From Alphaproteobacteria bacterium (GTDB lineage: Bacteria; Pseudomonadota; Alphaproteobacteria; RF32; CAG-239), in contig SUUJ01000002.1 in assembly GCA_015062585.1 (NCBI GenBank), positions 1 to 64,000 of the forward strand: a DNA stretch of 64,000 nucleotides, in the 5' to 3' direction. The notes under the pieces were generated by a model. It was not told where the DNA came from and did not search any database. It was given only the letters and a program-made list of their open reading frames with translations. The translations under genes were made by a program, and so were the position numbers. Positions 41,277-49,695 of the stretch are shown piece by piece; within the stretch, counting starts at the first letter, position 1, and each line of letters begins with the position of its first letter.

Positions 41277-42071
41277 ATGTTGTTTTTACGAAAAGTAGAG
41301 AAGTTTTTGCGTCGCCAGGGAACACCATTGGTAGGCTTTATGTTCAAGGTTGGCGAACTTTTTGTTTTTATTGCTCAATCCATATATAACTGTTTTACTC
41401 CGCCGTTTTATTGCAATAATTTGTGGCGACAGATAATGGATATGGGTTTTTACTCTCTGCCTGTTGTCGGATTAACAACAATATTTGCCGGTATGGTAAT
41501 TGCCTTGCAAAGTTATTCCGGATTTGCTTCTGTGGGAGCAGAAAGTATGGTTGCCAGCGTTGTTTTAATCTCTGTTACCAGAGAATTAGCGCCTGTTTTA
41601 TCAGCTCTTATGGTTGCCGGCAGAATAGGTGCTGCTATGGCGGCCGAAATAGGAACAATGCGAGTTACCGAGCAAATAGATGCTTTAACAACTCTCTCTA
41701 CTAACCCTTTCAAATATTTGGTAGCCCCAAGAATTTGGGCCGGCTTAATTGTTATGCCTATATTGGTTTTAATCGGTGATATTATAGGTATTTTTGGTGG
41801 TTATGTTGTAGGTGTCTACAAACTTGGTTTTAATGCGTCAAACTACATAAATGCCACATTAAATGATTTAGAAGCCTTGGATATTACAACAGGTGTCGTA
41901 AAAGCAGCTGTTTTTGGTTTTATTATTTCGCTGATGGGTTGTTATAACGGATACAAATCTCGAGGTGGTGCGCAAGGCGTGGGAACAGCTACAACTAATG
42001 CTGTGGTTTCTTCATCTATTTTAATTTTAATCTTTAACTACATTGTTACAGAACTTTTCTTCTCAAAATAA
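41277..42071 (+). CDS. mlaE: MlaE-type ABC transporter permease
   Basis: This 264-residue inner-membrane permease of the MlaE family has several hydrophobic segments and the conserved GRIGAAMAAEIGTMRVTEQI stretch plus the preceding VTRELAPVLSALMVAG. With MlaF it forms the ABC module that moves phospholipids between membranes to preserve outer-membrane asymmetry. I prefer the ATG at 41277, with AGGA at the right spacing, over the one at 41268. mlaF begins 11 bases after the stop. MlaD-like and MlaC-like genes are not in the window. Confidence 0.93.
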   Translation: MLFLRKVEKFLRRQGTPLVGFMFKVGELFVFIAQSIYNCFTPPFYCNNLWRQIMDMGFYSLPVVGLTTIFAGMVIALQSYSGFASVGAESMVASVVLISVTRELAPVLSALMVAGRIGAAMAAEIGTMRVTEQIDALTTLSTNPFKYLVAPRIWAGLIVMPILVLIGDIIGIFGGYVVGVYKLGFNASNYINATLNDLEALDITTGVVKAAVFGFIISLMGCYNGYKSRGGAQGVGTATTNAVVSSSILILIFNYIVTELFFSK

Positions 42072-42081
42072 GGAAAAAACA

Positions 42082-42846
42082 ATGACAGAAACAAAAATAA
42101 AACTAACAAATGTATATAAATCTTTTGGCAAGAAAACAGTTCTTCGCGGTGTAACCTTAGATGTAAAAAAAGGCGAATCTTTAGTTGTAATCGGCGGATC
42201 GGGAACGGGTAAATCGGTTCTTATTAAATGTATCCAAGGTCTTTTAACGCCGGAAGAAGGTTCTATTTTAGTTGATGATAAAGAGGTTGTCGGAATACAA
42301 GAGAACGAAAAAGAAGAGCTTCATTCAAAAATGGGTATGCTTTTTCAGGGCGGAGCATTGTTTGACAGTTTGAGTGTTTGGGAAAATGTTGCTTTTGATT
42401 TGTTAGAAAACAAAGGATACAGCAAAAAAGACGCTAAAAATGAGGCAATCAGAGTTTTGCGTTCGGTAGGGTTAGATCCTGAGGTTGCTGATCTGTCACC
42501 GGCAGAATTGTCCGGCGGTATGCAAAAGAGAGTAGGTTTAGCCAGAGCGATTATATCAAAACCGGAAATAATCTTTTTTGATGAGCCGACAACCGGTTTA
42601 GATCCTATTATGGCCGATGTAATTAACGATTTGATAGTTGAATCTGTAAAAGGATTAGGTGCTACCGGTTTAACCATTACTCATGATATGGCTTCAGTTA
42701 GAAAAATTGCTGACAGGGTGGCTATGCTATACAAGGGAGAAATTATATGGCAAGGCACCGTAAAGGAAATGGATGAAACAGAAAATCCTTATGTTGTTCA
42801 GTTCATCAATGGAAAATCTCAAGGACCTATAAAAACAGGAGCATAA
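42082..42846 (+). CDS. mlaF: MlaF-type ABC transporter ATPase
   Basis: This 254-residue ATPase has Walker A GGSGTGKSVL (about 39-48), the signature LSGGMQKRVGLARA and Walker B IIFFDEPTTGLDP. LDPIMADVINDLI and a LTITHDMASV H-loop follow. It powers the neighbouring permease. AAGGAAAAA precedes the ATG at 42082; a longer reading overlaps the mlaE 3' end only. radA follows with a three-base gap. Confidence 0.94.
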   Translation: MTETKIKLTNVYKSFGKKTVLRGVTLDVKKGESLVVIGGSGTGKSVLIKCIQGLLTPEEGSILVDDKEVVGIQENEKEELHSKMGMLFQGGALFDSLSVWENVAFDLLENKGYSKKDAKNEAIRVLRSVGLDPEVADLSPAELSGGMQKRVGLARAIISKPEIIFFDEPTTGLDPIMADVINDLIVESVKGLGATGLTITHDMASVRKIADRVAMLYKGEIIWQGTVKEMDETENPYVVQFINGKSQGPIKTGA

Positions 42847-42848
42847 GC

Positions 42849-44222
42849 TTGTCAAAAAAAGAACTTAAACAGTTTGTTTGTCAAAATTGCGGAAGCGTTT
42901 ATCCAAAATGGCAGGGAAAATGCGATTCTTGTGGTGAATGGAACACTATAATTGAGGAAATAACCGGTGGCGGAGGTTTTTCCAATATAAATTACAATAA
43001 GCGCAAAGGCAAAGAAATAGAATTTGTTTCATTAAACGGCGCTCAAGAAAAGCTGGACAGGTTATCTACCAATATAAAAGAATTAGACCGAGTTTGCGGT
43101 GGAGGCTTGGTTTCTGGTTCGGTCATTTTGGTCGGAGGCGACCCGGGAATAGGAAAATCAACTCTTTTGCTTCAAGCTTGCGCAAAAGTTGCTGATTTAC
43201 CTCAAAAACCCGAAGTTTACTATATTTCCGGAGAAGAGGCGATAGATCAGGTAAGAATTAGAGCCAAAAGATTGGGTTTGGAGCAATCTCCGGTTAATTT
43301 AGCTTCTTGTACAGATATCAAAGATATTATAGCAACCTTAGAAAAATCAAAAGCCTCTGTTGTTATTATCGATTCTATTCAAACAATGTATTTAGACGAG
43401 GTTGAATCAACTCCGGGAAGTGTTGCTCAAGTAAGAGCTTGCAGTTATGAATTGATAAAACTTGCCAAAAGAAAGGGTTTTACTTTGTTTTTGGTAGGAC
43501 ATGTCACCAAACAAGGCGAAATAGCGGGACCTCGAGTATTAGAACATATGGTAGATACTGTTTTGTATTTTGAAGGCGAAAGAGGGCACCATTTCAGAAT
43601 ATTAAGAGCTGTCAAAAACCGATATGGAGCAACCGATGAAATAGGTGTTTTTGAAATGCAAGACAAGGGATTGGTTGAAGTAGCTAATCCGTCAGCTTTG
43701 TTCTTGGCAGAAAGACAGGGAAATATTTCAGGCTCATGCGTTTTTGCCGGTGTAGAGGGATCCAGACCTGTTTTGGTAGAAATACAAGCTTTGGTTAGTC
43801 CGACAGGTTATTCCAGCCCTAAAAGAGCTGTTGTAGGGTGGGATTCTAACCGATTAGCGATGGTTTTGGCTGTTTTAGAAGCTCGATGCGGAATAAATTT
43901 AAGCTCTCAGGATGTTTACTTAAATATTGCCGGAGGTTTGCGTATATCCGAACCGGCAGCTGATTTAGCCGTGGCCTTAGCTGTTATTTCTTCGCTAAAC
44001 AACAAGCCGCTTCCGGCTGATATGGTTATTTTTGGCGAAATAGGGTTATCCGGTGAGATTAGGGCTGTTTCACAACCGTCATTACGCTTAAAAGAAGCTA
44101 AAAAACTCGGTTTTTCAAGTGCAATTATGCCCCAGAGCCGTACAAATGATAAGAAGTTTAATATAGATCTGAACATTCACGAATTTGGAAATGTTCAACG
44201 ATTGAGAAATTTATTTGATTAG
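42849..44222 (+). CDS. radA: DNA repair protein RadA/Sms
   Basis: This 457-residue recombination helicase has an N-terminal C4 zinc finger (C11, C14, C25, C28), a RecA-like domain with Walker A GGDPGIGKST at 96-105, the diagnostic KNRYGATDEIGVF and a Lon-like C-terminal domain (LNIAGGLRISEPAADLAVAL). It helps process branched recombination intermediates. The start is TTG, supported by AGGAG six bases before it. radA-cvpA after the mla genes is an alphaproteobacterial order. Confidence 0.96.
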   Translation: MSKKELKQFVCQNCGSVYPKWQGKCDSCGEWNTIIEEITGGGGFSNINYNKRKGKEIEFVSLNGAQEKLDRLSTNIKELDRVCGGGLVSGSVILVGGDPGIGKSTLLLQACAKVADLPQKPEVYYISGEEAIDQVRIRAKRLGLEQSPVNLASCTDIKDIIATLEKSKASVVIIDSIQTMYLDEVESTPGSVAQVRACSYELIKLAKRKGFTLFLVGHVTKQGEIAGPRVLEHMVDTVLYFEGERGHHFRILRAVKNRYGATDEIGVFEMQDKGLVEVANPSALFLAERQGNISGSCVFAGVEGSRPVLVEIQALVSPTGYSSPKRAVVGWDSNRLAMVLAVLEARCGINLSSQDVYLNIAGGLRISEPAADLAVALAVISSLNNKPLPADMVIFGEIGLSGEIRAVSQPSLRLKEAKKLGFSSAIMPQSRTNDKKFNIDLNIHEFGNVQRLRNLFD

Positions 44223-44230
44223 GAAATAAG

Positions 44231-44932
44231 ATGTACAATTTAAACAATTTAGATTACGCAATTTTAGGAATAGTTATAATTTCCGCTCTGATAGCGCTCA
44301 ATCGCGGGTTGATTAAAGAAGTTTTATCCATTGTCGGATGGGTATTGTCAACAGTTGTAATTATTTATGCGTTACCTGTTTGTTTACCTCTGGCTAAAAA
44401 GTTCATATCTAGCGGAATTATTGCCGGAATCATCACATCTTTTGTTTTATTTGTGCTGTTTTTTGTTATTTGGATATATACAACATCCAGTATTGTCGGA
44501 AAAATACGAACCAGCAAATTAAACGGTTTGGATAGATTTTTAGGTTTATTTTTTGGAATAGTTCGAGCATTCTTACTCATAATTTTGTGCAACATAATGA
44601 TAAGCTGGATAATTCCAAATGATAAACAGCCTGAATTATTAGCAAAATCAAAATATTACAATATTGCCGGAAGTTTTGCAAAACCTCTGGAAAATATGAT
44701 ACCGCAAGAAACCTTAAAATTGATAAAAGATCAAACATTATCATTTGATGAAGCAGATTCAGAGAAAAAAGAACCTAAAAAAGAAGAAAAAGACGAATCT
44801 TTGATTTTATTTGAAAAACTTTCACAGCCAAAAGTGAAAAAAACAACAGATACGATGGTAAAAGAAGAAACCAAAGGCTATAAGGAAGCTGAAAGAGAAG
44901 ATTTAGATCGTCTTATAGAAAGTGTAGAATAA
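44231..44932 (+). CDS. cvpA: CvpA family membrane protein
   Basis: This 233-residue protein has four hydrophobic segments in the first 135 residues (LDYAILGIVIISALIALNRG is the typical start), then a charged cytoplasmic tail of about 80 residues rich in Lys and Glu. CvpA proteins in enterobacteria are needed for colicin V production and bile resistance. The gene usually sits before purF; here the next genes are on the opposite strand, and purF is not in the window. Two bases separate its stop from the next convergent one. Confidence 0.85.
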   Translation: MYNLNNLDYAILGIVIISALIALNRGLIKEVLSIVGWVLSTVVIIYALPVCLPLAKKFISSGIIAGIITSFVLFVLFFVIWIYTTSSIVGKIRTSKLNGLDRFLGLFFGIVRAFLLIILCNIMISWIIPNDKQPELLAKSKYYNIAGSFAKPLENMIPQETLKLIKDQTLSFDEADSEKKEPKKEEKDESLILFEKLSQPKVKKTTDTMVKEETKGYKEAEREDLDRLIESVE

Positions 44933-44934
44933 AA

Positions 44935-45483
44935 CTAACCTCTTGATCTTGAACCTCTGCTTCTTTCCATCAATCTTTGTCTTTCCAGCATCAAAGAATA
45001 TTCTCTTTGATTTCTTTCGCGTTTTTTTGTTTCTTCAGGAGTTTCTCTATAATTTGACTTAGCTTCTCGAAGAGCTCTCATTTTTTCTATCAAATCTCTT
45101 TGAGAAACACCTTTGGTATATTTTTTCAGAAAAGAAAATATTTGCGAAGGTGTAAAGATTTCTTGCATATCAGCTAAGGCTTTTAAGTTGTCGCTGGCTA
45201 TAATTTTGTTTAATTCTACGCTTATAGCGGCTTCCCAGTCTTCATCATCGTCATCATCAAGAGATTCTTTTATTATTTTTACCAGATAAGTCTTAAAAAG
45301 CGTGTTTACTAACTTTATAAAATTTCTGTCTGTAACGGTTGTATTTGAAGAAGCGTTCATTAAAGCAAAAAGCAACAGATTTTTAATATATTTTCTCTGC
45401 TTTGAATTAAGATTTAAGTTAATATCAATACCTTGTTTAGCTAAATCTAAAACAAATTGGCGTTCTTTTTCAAATTTTTCCAT
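44935..45483 (-). CDS. Unrecognised soluble protein downstream of rppH
   Basis: This 182-residue protein is helical, with an acidic patch (ESLDDDDDEDWEA, about 90-102) and an arginine-rich tail ending RLMERSRGSRSRG. No membrane segment, signal or catalytic motif is visible. The ATG shares its A with the rppH stop codon (TAATG), so the two proteins are coupled. A role in RNA metabolism is conceivable from position and basic tail, but unsupported. Confidence 0.55.
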   Translation of the reverse strand: MEKFEKERQFVLDLAKQGIDINLNLNSKQRKYIKNLLLFALMNASSNTTVTDRNFIKLVNTLFKTYLVKIIKESLDDDDDEDWEAAISVELNKIIASDNLKALADMQEIFTPSQIFSFLKKYTKGVSQRDLIEKMRALREAKSNYRETPEETKKRERNQREYSLMLERQRLMERSRGSRSRG

Positions 45484-45947
45484 TATTTTATATTCTCAAC
45501 AAACGGCTTAAAATATTCAACAACCTTTTTATAAACATCTTTCTTAAAATAGATTATTTCTTTAGGAGCAATATCTATGTCACTCCATTTAAAATCCTTA
45601 AATTCAACACAGTTAGGGTCCATATCAAATTTTATATCATTATCATCACCTAAAAATTCAAATAAAACCCAAGATTGATCTTGTCCCTTAAATTCGTAGA
45701 TACTATTATAACCATCAGGAAAATCATATTTAATGGAAAACGGCATCTTTTTTATAAGCTTTATGTTTGTTATACCTGTTTCCTCATAAAGCTCCCTTTT
45801 AGCAGCTTTAACCAAGTCTTCGCCTTCTTCTATCCCTCCTTGAGGAAATTGCCATTGATAACCGAAAGAATCAGCTCTGGCACAAAGAAGAACTTTTCCT
45901 TTTTTACAAACAATAATGCCAACATTTTTTCTGTATTTATCAGTCAT
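45483..45947 (-). CDS. rppH: RNA pyrophosphohydrolase
   Basis: This 154-residue Nudix hydrolase starts the decay of mRNA by removing pyrophosphate from the 5' end. The Nudix box GGIEEGEDLVKAAKRELYEE is complete, preceded by WQFPQGG, the RppH signature. The gene stands at the end of the gpmI-envC-ctpA-deacetylase cluster, as in many alphaproteobacteria, and is followed by a coupled unknown gene. Confidence 0.95.
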   Translation of the reverse strand: MTDKYRKNVGIIVCKKGKVLLCARADSFGYQWQFPQGGIEEGEDLVKAAKRELYEETGITNIKLIKKMPFSIKYDFPDGYNSIYEFKGQDQSWVLFEFLGDDNDIKFDMDPNCVEFKDFKWSDIDIAPKEIIYFKKDVYKKVVEYFKPFVENIK

Positions 45948-47138
45948 TTATTCAACCACTATGTTAGAAAGAGGGACTAAAGCAAAGGGTTTTGTAATAT
46001 TTATATTTTTAGATTCCTCATACGAAACCTGAGGCGAAAAAGTATCTATCCATTTATATAAAGCCACTAAAGCCACGGGTTTAGGGTCTGATACAATCAA
46101 CACTTGTCCTTTATTAAAAGCGATTGTTTCGGCTTTTTTCAAAGCATTATCAATCTCATCAATTTTCATATCTTTATCAATAACCACATCTGCAACTTGT
46201 CGCGGCAATCCTTCGATTTCAATTGAAGAAACGGTTTTAGATGATGTAGCGTCAATAACTAAAAGACCTCTGTTCTTTATCTCTTGCAATAAAGTTGTCA
46301 AAATAGTTTTATTGTCTTCGTTTGCCAAACCGTCACGAATGACAACCCCGCCAACAGGTGTTTTAGTATTCAATATGTCTCTCAAAATGTTTAAAGCATC
46401 ATTGATTTTTATGTTTTTTACCAAAGACATCGGTCCGCTGTCTTCTTTTAGAAAATCTTTTGAAGATAAAAGCAAATCAATATATGTTTCATGGCCAAAT
46501 TCTCTGGCTTCTGAAATGTTTGATTTTTTGTTAACCGTATAAGGCGAAAAACTCATAGAAACTTCAGAATTAAAAATTTTATACATTTTTTTAGATGTTT
46601 TTTCATCTTGTCCGCTTCCTGATATAACCAAAGCAATTTTCTTAAAGTTTGGCTGTGTTGTAACAAAGTTACCATATTCTTCCCAAGGTTTTTCTCCGTT
46701 GGCAGATATAACAGGCAAAAGCAAACCGCTCTTTGTTTGCTCGGTCAAATCTTCTTTTATCGAAACATTTTTAAGTTTGGATGTTTGTTTTCTGTTTGGA
46801 AGATTAAAAATATTTGGAACATTCATAAGAAGTCTCTCTACAGAAAAGAACTCGTCATCAAGTTCGTCATCCTTTTTGTTTGAAGAAACAATATCAGCAA
46901 ACACATCAACTTCAATATCATTAACTTTGTTTTTATCTCTGGGTTCAAGCTTATCCGGTAGAGTTAGTACCAATCTTGGAGATTTATTGTCCTTATCAAA
47001 CATAAGCTTATCTATTTTTGAAGAGTACTGGGGTGCGCTTTTTTCTTCAGCAAACCACCATCCTATTGCAAAAACAAAGGCGGCAAAAACCAACAAAAAG
47101 ACTACAAGCTTATCATATTTTTCCAGATCTTTACTCAA
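45948..47138 (-). CDS. Divergent polysaccharide deacetylase family protein
   Basis: This 396-residue protein has one N-terminal membrane segment (about 10-30), a spacer, and a carbohydrate-deacetylase-like barrel (about 155-385). KIALVISGSGQDEKTS is the family's start, where most polysaccharide deacetylases have a DDG motif. GPMSLV and VIDATSS occur at expected positions, but the usual metal-binding aspartate/histidines are altered (VVIRDGL). The group is found between ctpA and rppH in alphaproteobacteria. It probably acts on periplasmic glycan; catalysis is uncertain. Confidence 0.8.
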   Translation of the reverse strand: MSKDLEKYDKLVVFLLVFAAFVFAIGWWFAEEKSAPQYSSKIDKLMFDKDNKSPRLVLTLPDKLEPRDKNKVNDIEVDVFADIVSSNKKDDELDDEFFSVERLLMNVPNIFNLPNRKQTSKLKNVSIKEDLTEQTKSGLLLPVISANGEKPWEEYGNFVTTQPNFKKIALVISGSGQDEKTSKKMYKIFNSEVSMSFSPYTVNKKSNISEAREFGHETYIDLLLSSKDFLKEDSGPMSLVKNIKINDALNILRDILNTKTPVGGVVIRDGLANEDNKTILTTLLQEIKNRGLLVIDATSSKTVSSIEIEGLPRQVADVVIDKDMKIDEIDNALKKAETIAFNKGQVLIVSDPKPVALVALYKWIDTFSPQVSYEESKNINITKPFALVPLSNIVVE

Positions 47139-47152
47139 TTCAAATAAACTCC

Positions 47153-48442
47153 TTACTTAGAAACAGAATAAACATTAAGCGCTTTTACCAAATCAACCGC
47201 GCGAGATAATTGATAATCTTTACGCCATTCAGTATCTTTATTTTCTTTTTTTGCATCTTTCTTTTTGTTCTTATTTTCGGTTTCATTTTCATTCTTTAAG
47301 GCGTTGGTGTATTCAGCTTCGCTAAAACCGTACTCATTTGTAAATTCTTCAATTTTTGCAGGATGTACAACGATATCAGGTTCAATACCCTTAGCCTGAA
47401 TAGACTTGCCTGAAGGTGTATAATATCTGGCTGTTGTAAGGCGCATAGCTCCATGATTACCCAACGGAACAACTGTTTGAACACTGCCTTTGCCAAAAGA
47501 TTTTTCGCCTATAATAACTGCGCGTTTATGATCTTGTAAAGCGCCGGCAACAATTTCCGAGGCAGATGCAGAACCGTTATTTATCAAAACAACGATAGGC
47601 AATCCGTTGGTGATATCGCTTCCTTTTGCCGAATAGCGTAAGGTGTCTTCTTCATTGCGAGCTCTGGTTGAAACAACTTCACCTTGGTTTAAGAATAGTT
47701 CGGAAACGCCGATAGCTTGATCCAAAAGTCCACCTGGATTGTTTCTTACATCTAACACAATACCCTTAAAAGGTTTTTTGCGTTTTTTTGATTCTTCTTC
47801 AAATTTTTTCTTAATATCTTTATCTACATCCTCAGAAAAAGAGCTGATTCTGACATACAAAACATCGTCATCTTTAACATCAATTTTAACAGACTGTGTT
47901 TTTATTTCTTCTCTTTTTATAGTAACTTCAAAAGGTTTTTCGTTAACGCGTCTGATTGTAAGCTTTACTTTGGTTCCCGGTTTTCCACGCATTTTATCGA
48001 CAGCTTCGTTTAAGGTCATACCGATAATAGTTTCACCGTCAATATTAGTGATATAGTCACCGGCTTTTAATCCGGCTCTAAAAGCAGGGGTATCATCAAT
48101 AGGGGATATAATTTTTACCAAACCCTGATCCATAGTTATTTCAATACCCAAACCGCCAAATTTGCCGCTGGTTTGCTCTGTCATATATTTAAAATCTTTT
48201 TCATCAAGATAGCTTGAGTGAGGGTCCAAAGCTACTAACATTCCGTTAATAGCCGATTCTATAAGCTTTTTATCACTGATTTCCTCAACATAAGTAGCTT
48301 TTGCTCTTTCCATAACCTCAGCGAACAGGTTTAGCAATTCATAGGAGTTCACTTCTTCTTCAGTTTTTTTAGTTTCTTTAGCCAAAGCATTTGAAGCAAC
48401 AAAAGAAGATAACAAAATAACTAAAAAAAGTTTTTTTAACAT
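47153..48442 (-). CDS. ctpA: S41 family C-terminal processing peptidase
   Basis: This 429-residue periplasmic protease has a signal peptide (MLKKLFLVILLSSFVASNALA), a PDZ domain (about 95-170, GGLGIEITMDQGLVKI) and the S41 core. The serine lies in NNGSASASEI (288-297) and the lysine in KSFGKGSVQT (K318), giving the Ser-Lys pair. It cleaves envelope proteins at hydrophobic C-termini. It follows envC, with an 18-base gap, and precedes the deacetylase, an order typical for the class. Confidence 0.95.
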   Translation of the reverse strand: MLKKLFLVILLSSFVASNALAKETKKTEEEVNSYELLNLFAEVMERAKATYVEEISDKKLIESAINGMLVALDPHSSYLDEKDFKYMTEQTSGKFGGLGIEITMDQGLVKIISPIDDTPAFRAGLKAGDYITNIDGETIIGMTLNEAVDKMRGKPGTKVKLTIRRVNEKPFEVTIKREEIKTQSVKIDVKDDDVLYVRISSFSEDVDKDIKKKFEEESKKRKKPFKGIVLDVRNNPGGLLDQAIGVSELFLNQGEVVSTRARNEEDTLRYSAKGSDITNGLPIVVLINNGSASASEIVAGALQDHKRAVIIGEKSFGKGSVQTVVPLGNHGAMRLTTARYYTPSGKSIQAKGIEPDIVVHPAKIEEFTNEYGFSEAEYTNALKNENETENKNKKKDAKKENKDTEWRKDYQLSRAVDLVKALNVYSVSK

Positions 48443-48459
48443 TTTACATTCCTAACATT

Positions 48460-49692
48460 TTATATTTTGAACCAAGCCGCAGGGTTTATCGGTTGGTTGT
48501 TTTTTCTGATTTCTACATAAAGTTCGCTTTTTCCCTCAACAGGCATCTGAGCTATCGGCTCACCGGCCAACAGCATTTGTCCTAATTCCACATTAACGGT
48601 TTCAAAACCGGACAATAAAGACAAGTAGCCATCGCCATGTTCAATAATAATCATATTTCCATAACCTCTGAAAGGACCGCTAAACACTACATTACCGTCA
48701 AAAGGAGAAACAACCTGAGCCTGATTTCTTGAGGCTATGGTAATTCCTTTAGCAAGGATACCTCGAGCCTTTTGTTCTCCGTATTTTGTAATAATTTGTC
48801 CGCGAGCCGGAAGAGGTAAAGAACCCTTGGCTTTTTCAAAGCCGGATACTACATTAGTTATACCTGTTGATTTAGATTTAATCAAGTCATCTGATTGTTT
48901 TTCCTCTAACTTTCTGCGCTCTTCAGCTTCTCTTTGTCTTCTCTCTCGTTCCTGTTTTTCTTTTTCCAGTCGCTGTTTTTCCAATTTTGCCAATAAATCA
49001 CGCAAATCTTGAGCTTGTGAGGCTAATTTATCTACATTTTTCTTTGCTTTTTCCGATTTAATCTCAACTAAATTACGCAGATTAAATTTCTTTTTTAACA
49101 GCAGGCTTATGCGCTTTTGCTCTTCGCTCATAACCTTTTTCTGTTTGGATATTTGCCTTATTTGATTTTCTATTTGATTTTTCTTGTCTTTTATAGCAAG
49201 AAGTTCTTTTCTTAGCGTTCCGGCGTTTGATTCAAGATGAGGAATTGTTTCTCTCAAAATCATTGCACTTCGTATAACATCAACAGGTTTTAAGGGTTGA
49301 ACAAGCAGAGATTCTGTGGGTCGCATGGCCAAATTTTGTAAAGAGGTAAGTGTTTTTATCAAATGAGCATTATCTTTAGAAAAAGAAGTTTCTAATTCTG
49401 CTAATTTTTTTTCTAAAACAACTAACTGCCTTTCCATATCAGACAACTTTTCTTCGTTGTTTTGCAAATTTTTAGCTGTTTGAATCATCATTCGGTTAAC
49501 TTCTGACAGCTCCATAGAAATTTGGGTTGCTTGCGCTTGAAGTTTTTTGTGTTCCATGCTTTTTTCAAAAACTTGCTGCTCAACCTCTTTTAAGTGCTTG
49601 TCAGAAACTTGAACAGCATTGGCGGTGGTAGAACACCAAGTGAAAACCACCGCAGTTAGAACACTGTATTTAAATGCTGTCCAAAAGTTCAT
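48460..49692 (-). CDS. EnvC-like murein hydrolase activator
   Basis: This 410-residue periplasmic protein has a signal peptide (MNFWTAFKYSVLTAVVFTWC, cut near TANA), a long coiled coil (about 30-265) and a LytM/M23 domain (about 290-405). The LytM domain lacks the zinc ligands: the place of the HxH motif reads YLSLLSG, although the preceding EHGDGY is kept. It therefore activates amidases at the division site rather than cutting peptidoglycan itself. The 14-base motif overlaps the first codons on the opposite strand. gpmI lies upstream. Confidence 0.88.
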   Translation of the reverse strand: MNFWTAFKYSVLTAVVFTWCSTTANAVQVSDKHLKEVEQQVFEKSMEHKKLQAQATQISMELSEVNRMMIQTAKNLQNNEEKLSDMERQLVVLEKKLAELETSFSKDNAHLIKTLTSLQNLAMRPTESLLVQPLKPVDVIRSAMILRETIPHLESNAGTLRKELLAIKDKKNQIENQIRQISKQKKVMSEEQKRISLLLKKKFNLRNLVEIKSEKAKKNVDKLASQAQDLRDLLAKLEKQRLEKEKQERERRQREAEERRKLEEKQSDDLIKSKSTGITNVVSGFEKAKGSLPLPARGQIITKYGEQKARGILAKGITIASRNQAQVVSPFDGNVVFSGPFRGYGNMIIIEHGDGYLSLLSGFETVNVELGQMLLAGEPIAQMPVEGKSELYVEIRKNNQPINPAAWFKI

Positions 49693-49695
49693 TTT

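Noticed and set aside
41423-41704. Cysteine-rich open frame of 93 codons inside mlaE
   Set aside because: The cysteines come from the frame-shifted glycine and alanine codons of the permease; there is no ribosome site.
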